The translations under genes and the position numbers were made by a program. Source: Casp-actino5 sp038100275 (lineage in GTDB: Bacteria > Actinomycetota > Acidimicrobiia > Acidimicrobiales > Ilumatobacteraceae). From it: DNA of 64,000 bases. The stretch's first letter is position 1; every line of letters begins with the position of its first letter. The stretch spans positions 1 through 64,000 of the forward strand of contig JAYNVD010000006.1 of assembly GCA_038100275.1 (NCBI GenBank), in the 5' to 3' direction. The notes under the pieces are model-generated. The model saw nothing but the letters and a program-made list of their open reading frames with translations. It made no database searches and was not told where the DNA came from. This document shows positions 42,809 through 51,583 of the stretch, piece after piece.

Positions 42809-43567
42809 TCACCCTAGGCATCCGGAACCAGAAGAAATCGCTAACACGACATCATCGTCGGCCGTTCCAGAGAGAAGCCCCGAGATCGGGAACGGTTCAC
42901 GTTCATAGAAGAAGGACGGTGGAATATCAAGCGCCTCGTCGCCCTCATCAAGTTGCGCGTCAATGCGTTCGAGCAACGAACTGACTAAGTCTGTAACGGT
43001 CACTCCATCGCTTGTACGCAACCCCGTCGGTTCTTCACCAAACTTGTCGATAACTCCGTAGGTGTACGACATGAAATGAGCTCGACCAGATGCAATTGCT
43101 GATTCGTCGCCAAACATCAACGCGAGCACGCCCCATTGCACGCGGCGTATCGCGGTTCCTGGACACGAAAACTGCTCAGGTGAAACCCAATCTGTGTCAT
43201 CGGTTGGCGAGCCAAGAATTGATGACACGTAACTCATCACTGATTCGGGTTCTGTCCCAAACGCAGCTTCTCCGAGGCCGTCCGATTTCAAAATCAGTTC
43301 ATCGACACCCAACGGATCGGGAATCGTTGTTGTGGACGTTGATGTTGTTGGGGCAACGGTTGTCTCAGCGATTTCAGTTTCGGTTGTCGAAGATGACTCC
43401 TCGGACGTCGAAGATTCGGTGACGGCGACTGACTTAGCTGTGCTGTCTTGGAAGCTGGAACCTACTAGCCCAGTTGAGTCCTCATTTTGTGGTGTGAGAT
43501 ATGCGCACCCGGTGACGAGCATCGCTATCGCAACTGCTCCCCCGACTCGTCTTGATCTTGGCTGCAC
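42809..43567 (-). CDS. Hypothetical lipoprotein
   Basis: 252 residues. A lipoprotein signal (RVGGAVAIAMLVTGCAYL, lipobox LVTGC, Cys21) is followed by a Ser/Thr/Glu-rich linker to about residue 85. A globular domain starts near PLGVDELILKSDGLGEAAFG and continues with VMSYVSSILGSPTDDTDWV and VQWGVLALMFGDE. This repeated strand-helix pattern, with 'SDGLGEAAFGT' and a following length-and-charge motif, resembles the small secreted domain seen in many acidimicrobial lipoproteins; function unknown. Two cysteines in the globular part (FSCPGT and the C-terminal GSGCLG) could form a disulfide outside the cell. Confidence 0.75.
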   Translation of the reverse strand: MQPRSRRVGGAVAIAMLVTGCAYLTPQNEDSTGLVGSSFQDSTAKSVAVTESSTSEESSSTTETEIAETTVAPTTSTSTTTIPDPLGVDELILKSDGLGEAAFGTEPESVMSYVSSILGSPTDDTDWVSPEQFSCPGTAIRRVQWGVLALMFGDESAIASGRAHFMSYTYGVIDKFGEEPTGLRTSDGVTVTDLVSSLLERIDAQLDEGDEALDIPPSFFYEREPFPISGLLSGTADDDVVLAISSGSGCLG

Positions 43568-43609
43568 CTCTGTAGTGTGCCATCGGCAAAGTGCACAATG
43601 TCGTCACGT

Positions 43610-44179
43610 TCAACGAATGAGAGTCTCTGCCTCTTCTCCACCCTCAACAAGGGTGAGCACACCATTGGTGACGTCGATCGTTGTCACCGAGGTATTGGCG
43701 AGACTTCTGATGACCAGTCGATCATCACTACTACACGCACCGATGACCGCATTGATCGCAATGAAATGAGAAAACACGACAGTGTCGGTTGTAACGGCAC
43801 TCACCACTGCGACAAGCCGATCACGATAGGAAACGAACTCGCCGCCGAGATCGCCCCATGTTCCGTCCATCGCTGCCTGAAGCCATTCGATTCGCTGCTC
43901 GGTTGAGATGTCGGTTGGAGACGGAATCTCACGAACAGCATCAACAACTCGAGCCTCGACACCGTGCAGATCNNNNNNNNNNACAAATGGCTGTGCAGTG
44001 CTCCGGCATCGAAGGAGGGGCGATGTCCAGATCTCAACTGGCGTACCGGCCAACTGTGCGTGCAAGGCCTGCGCAACTGTCTCCGACTGTGAACGGCCAA
44101 GATCGTCAAGATCTGGGTCGGGGTCAGTACCCCAACCCGCAGAAGCCTGACCGTGCCGAACCAGGCGAACCGTTGCCAT
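43610..44179 (-). CDS. Histidine phosphatase family protein, interrupted by an assembly gap
   Basis: Phosphoglycerate-mutase-like fold. The catalytic RHG is in VRLVRHGQASAGWG (His9), with SPLLRCRSTAQPF as the second motif, VREIPSPT, and the second catalytic His in VVFSHFIAINAVIG. The ten N at 43973-43982 interrupt the chain between AQPF and DLHGVEARVV. Both sides are in the same frame with ten N, so the true gap is probably 1, 4 or 7 bases. About 189 residues. ATG at 44179 overlaps the stop of the upstream racemase gene by one base (TGATG). Confidence 0.82.
   Translation of the reverse strand: MATVRLVRHGQASAGWGTDPDPDLDDLGRSQSETVAQALHAQLAGTPVEIWTSPLLRCRSTAQPFXXXXDLHGVEARVVDAVREIPSPTDISTEQRIEWLQAAMDGTWGDLGGEFVSYRDRLVAVVSAVTTDTVVFSHFIAINAVIGACSSDDRLVIRSLANTSVTTIDVTNGVLTLVEGGEEAETLIR
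43973..43982. other. Scaffold gap (10 N) in the histidine phosphatase gene
   Basis: Ten N. The flanking frames agree, and family alignment suggests that only a few residues at most are missing. The flanks show no shared repeat. Confidence 0.95.
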
Positions 44180-45333
44180 CAGGCTTGTGCGGCTGCGCCA
44201 CCAGAGACGGCTGCCTCAACACGCTCCGCACCCAGCCCCCAACTGAGCAACACTTCCTTCGTGTTCTCGCCAGGACGCGCCGCTGGCGTTGGAGTATCTG
44301 GAACCGTTCTTGAGAACCGGGGGGCAGGAGATGCTTGTGTCAAACCATCGACCTCGCAGAAGGTTCCTCGCGACACATTGTGCGGATGCTGCGCGGCTTC
44401 GGGCATCGTCAATACGGGGGCAAAACAGATGTCGGTGTGCTCCATAATTGCGCACCACTCATCACGAGTCTTAGTGAGGAAGAGTGCCGTCAATCGTGAC
44501 TTCAACTCTGGCCACTTGCTCTTGTCCATCTGGCGCTGGAAGTCAGCGTCATCGGTAAGGCCGGTGTGCTCAAGCAAGAGTGCATAGAACTGGGGCTCAA
44601 TCGACCCGAGAGAGATCCACTTTCCATCAGAGCACTCATACGTGTCATAGAAGTGCGCACCAGTGTCGAGCAGGTTGGTTCCCGGGTTTTCGGTGTCGAA
44701 TGCACCCATTGAGGCCATTCCCCAGAACATCGACATGAGCGATGCTGTTCCGTCGACCATTGCGGTGTCGATGACCTGGCCTTGGCCTGAACGCTGTGCT
44801 TCAAGCAGGGCACACACGACGCCATAGGCAAGGAACATTCCTCCGCCACCGAAGTCACCAACGAGATTGAGAGGCGGTACCGGACCAGAGCCACCACGGC
44901 TGATGTGGGCAAGCGCTCCACCGAGTGCGATGTAGTTGATGTCGTGTCCAGCAGCCTGCGAGTACGGTCCGGTTTGACCCCAGCCAGTCATTCGACCAAA
45001 GACGAGTTTTGGATTGCGCTCAAGACAGATGTCTGGACCAACTCCGAGGCGTTCCATTACTCCTGGGCGGAACCCTTCGATGAGCGCGTCGGCCGACTCG
45101 ACAAGGTCGAGAAGTATTGCGACACCTTCAGGGTCTTTCAGATCGAGCGCGATGTTCTTCCTGCTTCGCTGAAGCACGTCTCGAACCGGCCCTGTTGACC
45201 CTGGTTTCACGGCTTGAGCACGGTCAACGCGAATGACCTCCGCACCCATATCTGCCAGCATCATTGCTGCAAATGGCCCCGGGCCAATTCCGGCAATTTC
45301 AAGAATTCGATAGCCGCTAAGTGGTCCTGACAT
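44179..45333 (-). CDS. Alpha-methylacyl-CoA racemase-like CaiB/BaiF protein
   Basis: Family III CoA-transferase fold of the racemase branch, which epimerises the 2-methyl group of branched acyl-CoA before beta-oxidation. N-terminal GYRILEIAGIGPGPFAAMML and ADMGAEVIRVDR, then MTGWGQTGPYSQAAGHDINY with the His-Asp pair and NLVGDFGGGGMFLAYGV with the second aspartate, match the catalytic residues of bacterial MCR. 384 residues. It sits with a hydrolase and phosphatase on the minus strand, overlapping the phosphatase. Together with the FadD19-like ligase it supports use of methyl-branched lipids or sterol side chains. Confidence 0.9.
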   Translation of the reverse strand: MSGPLSGYRILEIAGIGPGPFAAMMLADMGAEVIRVDRAQAVKPGSTGPVRDVLQRSRKNIALDLKDPEGVAILLDLVESADALIEGFRPGVMERLGVGPDICLERNPKLVFGRMTGWGQTGPYSQAAGHDINYIALGGALAHISRGGSGPVPPLNLVGDFGGGGMFLAYGVVCALLEAQRSGQGQVIDTAMVDGTASLMSMFWGMASMGAFDTENPGTNLLDTGAHFYDTYECSDGKWISLGSIEPQFYALLLEHTGLTDDADFQRQMDKSKWPELKSRLTALFLTKTRDEWCAIMEHTDICFAPVLTMPEAAQHPHNVSRGTFCEVDGLTQASPAPRFSRTVPDTPTPAARPGENTKEVLLSWGLGAERVEAAVSGGAAAQA

Positions 45334-45366
45334 CGTTGCTACTCCTTGTGTGATTGATGATGTGTT

Positions 45367-46245
45367 TCAGATGGAATCGCCAAAATCGACGATTGCCCCT
45401 GCGATCGCCGGCCAAAGTGGCTCGGGGATGTCGTGCCCCATGTCGTCAAGCATGAGCAGTTTCGCGCCGGGAACGACCGCTGCTGTGGCCTCCCCTCCCG
45501 ATGGGTGAATCAGCGTGTCGTCATTTCCGTGAATGACGAGCATCGGCACTTCGACTGAACGCAATCCTTCGGTTCGATCACCCGAAGCCATAATCGCTGC
45601 GTATTGGCGAGTTGGGCCTTCTGGGTAAAACATTCGGTCATAACTTGCAGCCGCCTTTTCGCGAGCCCGCTGCGGATCGAAATATCGCTTCGATGACCAG
45701 ATTTCTGCTCCGAGCGAGGCCTCGATGTAGTCATCACGATTCGATGGCGGTGCCGTCAGTAAGCGCTCGAGCGCCTCAGGGGTTGGCTGTCCGACATCAC
45801 GGGCGCCGGTGGTGCTCATCACTGAAACCACAGATCGAATTCGCTCCGGCCGATCAATGGCCATCGTCTGAACGATCATTCCACCCATTGACATCCCGAC
45901 AACATCAACGATCTCGCATTCCAACGCATCGACAAGGCCGAGCCCGTCTGCCGCCATATCCGAAAGGGTGTACGGCGGATCGATCGGATCGCCGCCAAAA
46001 AACGCTGCGTCACGGGCTGCCTTCATGTTGACCAACTGCCCATCAAGATGGGTCGACAGCCCGACATCGCGGTTGTCAAAACGGATCACGTGGCGACCAC
46101 GCGAGGCCAGTTCGCGGCAAAACCCTTCGTCCCAGCCCAGCAACTGCGACGTGAATCCCGAGACGAGAAGGACAGTTGGGTCGGCTCGCGTTCCGAACTC
46201 CTCGTATTCGATCTCGATACCGGTCGAAAGGGTGACGCGTGCCAT
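45367..46245 (-). CDS. Alpha/beta-fold hydrolase
   Basis: Soluble serine hydrolase of 292 residues. The oxyanion segment VLLVSGFTSQLLGWDEGFC, RVIRFDNRDVGLS-like VIRFDNRDVGLSTHL, nucleophile elbow VVGMSMGGMIVQTMA, the acid in VIHGNDDTLIHP and His in DDMGHDIPEPLW are visible. The NRDVGLS block is typical of the 3-oxoadipate enol-lactonase/epoxide-hydrolase-like group used in many catabolic clusters. Specific substrate unknown. Located 33 bases upstream of the racemase-like gene and in the same direction, so co-transcription is likely. Confidence 0.87.
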   Translation of the reverse strand: MARVTLSTGIEIEYEEFGTRADPTVLLVSGFTSQLLGWDEGFCRELASRGRHVIRFDNRDVGLSTHLDGQLVNMKAARDAAFFGGDPIDPPYTLSDMAADGLGLVDALECEIVDVVGMSMGGMIVQTMAIDRPERIRSVVSVMSTTGARDVGQPTPEALERLLTAPPSNRDDYIEASLGAEIWSSKRYFDPQRAREKAAASYDRMFYPEGPTRQYAAIMASGDRTEGLRSVEVPMLVIHGNDDTLIHPSGGEATAAVVPGAKLLMLDDMGHDIPEPLWPAIAGAIVDFGDSI

Positions 46246-46288
46246 CAGCCGAGTGTGTCACCCGACCTAGTTGTTGACGAAGTCGGGA

Positions 46289-46780
46289 CTACTCGTCTCG
46301 TAAGCCATCAATGGCGGCATGAATCGAATTCTGAACTCGATCAGGATTTCTGACATCAGTAAATGTCTGTTGACCACGCTCTCCACCAGATTCGATCAGG
46401 AGGTCACCAGCACCAATCACACGCTCAAAGAGTGACTGGTTAAACAAAACGTTGTTGACACGACCCAGCGGAATTTCAATTCCACGGCGCGAAATAATCC
46501 CGCTGCGAAAGATGACTCGGTCGGTCGTTACGACGAAATATGTCGTCACCCACGACAACCAGCGAAGTAGAAGGCGGAAAGTAGTGAGGAGTACCAGAGC
46601 GATCGATATCCATCTCAGAGCCCCTGCAATCGCTCCCTCTCCGGTAAACGCAGCAACAATCGTCACCAACACGAAGCTCGCCACCACATACATTGCCTCT
46701 TTGGCGAAAAACCACCAATGTGGGTGCAGGTCAACAATGGTTTCTTCGCCCGGATTCAGAAGTTTCTGCGGATACGCCAT
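46289..46780 (-). CDS. PH-domain (bPH2/YdbS-like) membrane protein
   Basis: 163 residues. N-terminal LLNPGEETIVDLHPHWWFFA is the common start of the bPH2 family; two membrane helices follow (about EAMYVVASFVLVTIVAAF and RWISIALVLLTTFRLLLRW). A bacterial PH-like domain comes next: YFVVTTDRVIFRSGIISRRG, IEIPLGRVNNVLFNQSLFER, and ESGGERGQQTFTDVRNPD. ATG at 46780 chosen because the family starts at that point; no ribosome site is visible. It diverges from uvrD2 with only 23 bases between starts, so promoters must overlap the coding starts. Confidence 0.85.
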   Translation of the reverse strand: MAYPQKLLNPGEETIVDLHPHWWFFAKEAMYVVASFVLVTIVAAFTGEGAIAGALRWISIALVLLTTFRLLLRWLSWVTTYFVVTTDRVIFRSGIISRRGIEIPLGRVNNVLFNQSLFERVIGAGDLLIESGGERGQQTFTDVRNPDRVQNSIHAAIDGLRDE

Positions 46781-46803
46781 GGTGATGACAGTACCGTTGT
46801 GGC

Positions 46804-48720
46804 GTGGACCCACATGACTTGCTCGCTGATTTGGATGCAGATCAGCGTCGCGCGGTCACCACTGAATCGCGTCTTGTTGCCGTAATCGCTGGGGCAGGGT
46901 CCGGAAAAACACGGGTACTCATCAGGAGAATCGCGTACCGAATTGCAACCGAATCCGCCGACCCGAGACACACACTTGCGCTCACCTTCACGAGAGAAGC
47001 TGCCGGGGAGCTGCGCCGCCGACTTCGCCACCTTGGCCTCGGACAACGAATAGAGGCGGGAACATTTCACTCGGTGGCGCTCGGAATTCTTCGACAACGC
47101 TGGACCGATCAAGGGCGACGATTCCCAACGATCGTCGATGACCGGCCACGCCTCATCGCCGCTGCACTGAATACACCGAACGAACAACTCGACGACATCA
47201 TTACTGAACTTTCGTGGGCGAGTGCACGTGGCATCACCGCCGAGAACTACTCAACTGTTGCCCGTTCAAGAGGCCAGCAACCCTCGAAGGCTGCTCGTAT
47301 AAGCGAAGCTATGGCCGCATACGAACGAGAAAAATCCTCGAGGGGTGTTCTCGATCTTGATGACCTTCTTGTTCGCTGCGCTCGAGAGATCGAACGAGAC
47401 CAAGCGTTTGCCGATGCAATTCGATGGCGTTTTCGACATATCCATGTCGACGAAGCGCAGGATCTCACACCGATCCAGCAACGCCTACTCGCTGCCATCC
47501 GCACACCAACGACCGATGACCTGTTCATCGTTGGTGACCCTGCGCAGTCGATTTATGGGTTCAACGGAAGCGACCCTGACCTGCTCATTCAAGTATCTGA
47601 CCGTTTCCCTGGAGTCGAGGTCATCAGATTGCCCGTCAACCATCGCTGCACGCCACAGATCGTGAACGCAGGTGTGCACGTTCTCGATTTTGCAGAGTTA
47701 GGTACGAATTTGCGATCAAGCCAGCCTGATGGCCCGCTTCCAACCTTGAAGGCATACGCAGACGAGACCGAAGAAGCAAACGGCATCGCCAACGCAATCG
47801 CGCGCGGCGGCGACCACTCAATTCGCAATGGTCGAGTCGCCGTACTGGCTCGAACTCACCAGCACTGCGCCCGCATCGAACAAGCCCTCCTGCAAGCAGG
47901 TGTCGAGGTTCGGGCTCGAGGATTCAGAGGGGACTCATCAGGGCGTAGAGCGCTCGACCATGCAAGGCGAGTCACCTCGCCTGCCGCATTGCGTTCATGG
48001 GCGCATGACGTTCTTGACGGGGACGATGCCTCACATGGTCCTCGCGACGAGACTGCACCTGGGACGATTTCCGCGCAACAGGTGGCGGCAGCGGCGCTCG
48101 AGCACCTTCGGGACCAACCCGATGGCAATGGCACCACCCTCGCAGCGTGGTTGTCGACAACTGACCCATTTGGTATTCAGCAGCGAGGTGGAGTCGAGGT
48201 ATTGACCTTTCACGCCGCCAAAGGTCGTGAATGGGAGCAGGTATGGATTGCCGCCGTTGAAACTGGCTCAGTTCCTCACCGAAGTGCCACTACTCGCGAG
48301 GAATCTCTTGAGGAAGCACGGTTGCTCTACGTGGCATTGACTCGCGCTACGACCGAGTGCAATATGTCGTTTGCTGAGCGGCGAGGTGGCTACCGACGTT
48401 CGATCAGCCCATTCGTCGCAGATCTCGATCTCTCCACCCAAAGTGCTTCGGGCCCTTCGGCCGAGTTATCTCAAGTGATGAGTCATGCTGCGACATCGGT
48501 GTCAAAGGATTCACTTGAACGGCTGAGGTTGTGGCGAGAGAACACTGCTCGGCGATCGGGAATCCTCCCGGAGGAACTCTGTAGCGATCGTTTACTCCGA
48601 CAAATTGCGGAGCAGCAGCCAACGAGTGCTCAGCAACTAGATGAACTCACTCGTTGGGGCCAACTTACGTCAGGCCGACTCTTCCCTGACCTTCATGCCA
48701 CCCTTGCAGAACACTCGTAA
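46804..48720 (+). CDS. uvrD2: UvrD2-type SF1A DNA helicase with HRDC domain
   Basis: 3'-5' helicase of the actinobacterial UvrD2 type. Walker A is VIAGAGSGKTRVLIRRIAY, motif II HVDEAQDLTPIQQ, motif III FIVGDPAQSIYGFNGSD, motif IV VNHRCTPQIV, and motif V/VI VLTFHAAKGREWEQVWI and LYVALTRATTECN. The 2B subdomain is short, about 90 residues between EVRARG and GGVEVLTF. The C-terminal ~70 residues (SLERLRLWRENTARRSG, FPDLHATLAEHS) form an HRDC domain, the defining trait of UvrD2. 638 residues. GTG start at 46804. Confidence 0.93.
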   Translation: MDPHDLLADLDADQRRAVTTESRLVAVIAGAGSGKTRVLIRRIAYRIATESADPRHTLALTFTREAAGELRRRLRHLGLGQRIEAGTFHSVALGILRQRWTDQGRRFPTIVDDRPRLIAAALNTPNEQLDDIITELSWASARGITAENYSTVARSRGQQPSKAARISEAMAAYEREKSSRGVLDLDDLLVRCAREIERDQAFADAIRWRFRHIHVDEAQDLTPIQQRLLAAIRTPTTDDLFIVGDPAQSIYGFNGSDPDLLIQVSDRFPGVEVIRLPVNHRCTPQIVNAGVHVLDFAELGTNLRSSQPDGPLPTLKAYADETEEANGIANAIARGGDHSIRNGRVAVLARTHQHCARIEQALLQAGVEVRARGFRGDSSGRRALDHARRVTSPAALRSWAHDVLDGDDASHGPRDETAPGTISAQQVAAAALEHLRDQPDGNGTTLAAWLSTTDPFGIQQRGGVEVLTFHAAKGREWEQVWIAAVETGSVPHRSATTREESLEEARLLYVALTRATTECNMSFAERRGGYRRSISPFVADLDLSTQSASGPSAELSQVMSHAATSVSKDSLERLRLWRENTARRSGILPEELCSDRLLRQIAEQQPTSAQQLDELTRWGQLTSGRLFPDLHATLAEHS

Positions 48721-48734
48721 GAGTTAACCGCGCG

Positions 48735-49508
48735 TTACGCAAGGTCAACGACAACCGGAGCATGATCGCTCGGAGATGGACCCTTACGAGCATTGCGGTC
48801 GACGACCACAAAATTGCTGCGATCTGCCATCGAGCGAGACCCCATGATGAGGTCGATTCGAAGCCCGCGACCCATGTGGAAATCTCCTGACCGGTAATCC
48901 CACCACGAGAACAGCCGTTCGCCGTCGTGGTGATAACGGAACAGATCCGACAGCCCCCATTGCTCAAGTGCAGTGAGTCGATCTCGCTCTGCATCTGTCA
49001 CATGTGTCGACATTGCAAGTTTGTTGGGGTCGTGCACGTCTGCGTCTGTGGGAGCGATATTGAAGTCACCTGTCACGATCACGTCGTTCGCTGGCGAGGT
49101 ATCGATTTCAAGGTGCTGTTGGAGTCGGTCGAGCCACGACAATTTGTACTCGTAGTGAGGATCATCAACTGCACGACCGTTTGGAACGTATACCGATGAC
49201 ACTCTGATGTCAGCGCAGGTGGCCGTAATAATCCGAGCATCTGGGTCAGGCTCGATATCGCCGGCAAAGTTCGTCACCACATCTGTGAGGCCAACTTTGG
49301 AGATGATGGCGACGCCGTTCCAACGGCCCTGCCCGTAGTGTGCAGATTCGTAGCCCATCGCCTCGAAATGAAGCCCCGGGAACGCGTCATCGGCCATTTT
49401 GGTTTCCTGGAGGCACAGCACGTCAGGCTTGACGTCCTCGATCCATTCGGTCACCCGCTCGAGGCGAGCTTTGAGAGAGTTGACGTTCCAGGTGGCCAGA
49501 CGAATCAT
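48735..49508 (-). CDS. xthA: Exodeoxyribonuclease III
   Basis: AP endonuclease/3'-5' exonuclease of the EEP fold. Active-site strings: RLATWNVNSLKARLERV (Asn), LCLQETKMADD (Glu), VSSVYVPNGR (Tyr), VIVTGDFNIAPTDADV (Asp-Asn), RIDLIMGS and the terminal SPSDHAPVVVDLA (Asp-His). 257 residues is normal. ATG at 49508 overlaps the stop of the NYN/S1 fusion gene by ATGA, so the two are translationally coupled. Confidence 0.95.
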   Translation of the reverse strand: MIRLATWNVNSLKARLERVTEWIEDVKPDVLCLQETKMADDAFPGLHFEAMGYESAHYGQGRWNGVAIISKVGLTDVVTNFAGDIEPDPDARIITATCADIRVSSVYVPNGRAVDDPHYEYKLSWLDRLQQHLEIDTSPANDVIVTGDFNIAPTDADVHDPNKLAMSTHVTDAERDRLTALEQWGLSDLFRYHHDGERLFSWWDYRSGDFHMGRGLRIDLIMGSRSMADRSNFVVVDRNARKGPSPSDHAPVVVDLA

Positions 49509-50755
49509 GATGGATCAGCCTTGCGGGTTCGGGTGGAGGTTGCAACCTTCTTTGTTGCAACCTTCTTTGTTGCAACCTTCTTCGTTGTCGCTTTCTTCGC
49601 TGGAGCCTTCTTCGCCGCCACCTTCTTTGCTGGAGCCTTCTTAACCGCAACTTTCTTGGCCGGCTCCTTCTTCGGAGCAGATTTCTTAGTGGCCACCGTT
49701 TTTGCTGCAGCCTTCTTCGCCGACGCTTTCTTCACAGGAGCTTTCTTCGCCGCCACCTTTTTTACAGGAGTCTTCTTTGCGGGAGCCTTCTTTGCGGAGG
49801 CCGCTGGACCATCTTTGGCACTCGATGACTTGTTGTCGGCGGAGCCAGGAACTGAGCCGGCGACGCCATCAAATGCGCCGTCGATGCTCCGTCGATCAGC
49901 CACAAACCCAACAATTGTGACCCCAACCTCTTCTCCGATTTTCACCTGAGCTCGAGCACTTTTTGGTGGTGGATCGGCCATGTTGCGCAGCGGAACGTAC
50001 ACGCTCACAGCCCCAACACGAATGTACGCACCGTGCGATGAGTAGCGCTCAACCTCCCCCACACACCGAGTGCCAACAGGAGATGTCTCGACAAAGTTGA
50101 GAAACGCGAGAAGCTCGTTAACCCGCTCTCCAGATTTCGACGCCTTTTGAGCAGTCGCCGATGTTGGCGACGAGGTCCGGCTTACCGCAGCGCCTGGCGG
50201 CGGACTGGTTGGTACCGGCATCGGCTGACTTGCCTGCTTACTCGCAGAGTGTCGAACACGTTTTCCAGATGACGTGCTAGACGACTTCGAGCTTGACTGC
50301 TTCTTTGTTGCCTGCCGCGATACCGGCCCCCGGACAGGGGTTCGGGCAACAAACACCCAGCCCACGTGAGGGACAGGTTTACCGCCAACGAGCCGACCCT
50401 CATCGAACAGCCATTCGTAGTCACCGTGAAATTCCTGAAATGAATCATTTGACAGCACCGATGCTCCGGCTCGATCAGCAATCGTCAGCACAAATGCATC
50501 GCCGCGTCCGATTGCCCCTGCTGGTGGGGCCACAAGCTCATTATTCGCCACCGCCTCATCGAATTCGCTCTTTTCGGCGGGGTCGATTCGATGTCCAAAC
50601 GTTGCGTCAACAACGACAGTAATCATTGCCTCAGGGTGGTCAGCCATAAACGTCGTCACAGCTTCTTGCAATTGCTCAAGACTTGGGCGCGATCGGCCCT
50701 CGGTTGCAATATTTGATCCGTCAACCACGTAGTGGGCTGCCGATGTAGTTGTCAT
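49505..50755 (-). CDS. NYN-type RNase / S1-like OB-fold / histone H1-like tail fusion
   Basis: A 416-residue protein of three parts. Residues about 1-140 match the Zc3h12a/NYN RNase fold: HYVVDGSNIATEG gives Asp12-Gly-Ser-Asn15, IGRGDAFVL gives Asp86, and VLSNDSFQEF gives Asn103-Asp104, in the order of the MCPIP1 metal site. Residues about 140-225 are a Ser/Pro/Lys-rich linker. Residues about 225-305 look like an S1/OB fold (VGTRCVGEVERYSSHGAYIR, SVYVPLRNMADPP, GVTIVGFV). Residues 322-406 are 17 perfect-length pentapeptides, mostly KKxxA/KKAPA, like histone H1 or mycobacterial HupB tails. Likely a nucleoid- or ribosome-bound ribonuclease (inference). Coupled to xthA. Confidence 0.72.
   Translation of the reverse strand: MTTTSAAHYVVDGSNIATEGRSRPSLEQLQEAVTTFMADHPEAMITVVVDATFGHRIDPAEKSEFDEAVANNELVAPPAGAIGRGDAFVLTIADRAGASVLSNDSFQEFHGDYEWLFDEGRLVGGKPVPHVGWVFVARTPVRGPVSRQATKKQSSSKSSSTSSGKRVRHSASKQASQPMPVPTSPPPGAAVSRTSSPTSATAQKASKSGERVNELLAFLNFVETSPVGTRCVGEVERYSSHGAYIRVGAVSVYVPLRNMADPPPKSARAQVKIGEEVGVTIVGFVADRRSIDGAFDGVAGSVPGSADNKSSSAKDGPAASAKKAPAKKTPVKKVAAKKAPVKKASAKKAAAKTVATKKSAPKKEPAKKVAVKKAPAKKVAAKKAPAKKATTKKVATKKVATKKVATSTRTRKADPS
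49538..49792 (-). repeat. 17 tandem 15-bp units encoding Lys-rich pentapeptides
   Basis: Exactly 255 bases, 17 units of 15 bases without any indel, encode the KKxxA tail of the NYN/S1 fusion. On the plus strand the left end has near-identical copies of GCAACCTTCTTTGTT, while the units to the right are degenerate, consistent with expansion at the 3' end of the gene. Slippage and assembly collapse are possible here. Confidence 0.9.
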
Positions 50756-50931
50756 GTCAATCCTCTTCGTCCCGAGATCTTCGGGTCATGGCGGGAAGGT
50801 CCCGCTCGCGCCTCCATGCAGACCCTCCGTGTATGTCATTACGCGACATCCATCGGGAGCGGACTACACCGCAACGCACGCTTCATCGTAGAGTCAGGTT
50901 TGTCCAACCCCACGTCATTCAAGGAGGCCTC

Positions 50932-51564
50932 ATGTCAGATCGATCATTCGACGCAGTGTTCTGGGACTTTGGTGGGGTCGTAACAACAAGTCCGTTTGAG
51001 GCGTTCAACTCCTATGAAGAAGCCCACGGAATTCCGAAGGACTTCATTCGCGGGGTGAATACCCACAACCCTGATACCAATGCATGGGCACAAATTGAGC
51101 GCCAGGAGATTTCGGCAGAAGTCTTCAATGACCTCTTCGCTGAAGAGTCTGAAGCACTCGGGCATCGAGTTCCAGGGGCAGATGTGCTCGGTTGCCTCTA
51201 TGGGAATGTTCGACCTGAGATGGTTAACGCACTCAACATCATCCACGACAGCGGTCTCACCCAGGCCTGCCTCACGAACAATGTGAACAGGTCAGTTGAA
51301 GAGCGGGCGGACGTCTCAACTGCGATGACCATTTTTGATCATGTGATTGAGTCATCGAAGGTTGGAATACGGAAACCCGAGCCAGGTTTCTACACGCTTG
51401 CTTGCGATACGGCAGGTGTGAGCGCCGACCGAGTGGTCTTCTTGGACGACCTTGGGATCAACCTCAAACCCGCTCGCGCAATGGGAATGGCCACGATCAA
51501 AGTTGTTTCTGCTGGCCAAGCTCTAGGCGAACTCGAAGGGCTACTCGGCATTCCGTTGCGCTAA
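50932..51564 (+). CDS. HAD-family hydrolase, ACAD10/epoxide-hydrolase N-domain-like
   Basis: Phosphatase of 210 residues. Motif I is DAVFWDFGGVVTTSPF (nucleophile Asp, with an unusual Phe-Gly-Gly), motif II CLTNNVNRSVEE, the lysine in SKVGIRKPEPGFY and motif IV VFLDDLGINLKPARAMG. This set matches the HAD module found in ACAD10 and soluble epoxide hydrolase. The start ATG at 50932 has a perfect AAGGAGG 4 bases plus spacer upstream. It is divergent from the NYN fusion gene (176-base spacer with nothing else recognised) and convergent with the PPDK-like gene. Probable substrate is a small phospho-acyl or lipid phosphate. Confidence 0.87.
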   Translation: MSDRSFDAVFWDFGGVVTTSPFEAFNSYEEAHGIPKDFIRGVNTHNPDTNAWAQIERQEISAEVFNDLFAEESEALGHRVPGADVLGCLYGNVRPEMVNALNIIHDSGLTQACLTNNVNRSVEERADVSTAMTIFDHVIESSKVGIRKPEPGFYTLACDTAGVSADRVVFLDDLGINLKPARAMGMATIKVVSAGQALGELEGLLGIPLR

Positions 51565-51583
51565 TAACCGCACGACGCGCGAC

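Noticed and set aside
49538..49792. CRISPR-like array
   Set aside because: Units are contiguous without spacers and stay in one coding frame; they encode a Lys-rich tail.
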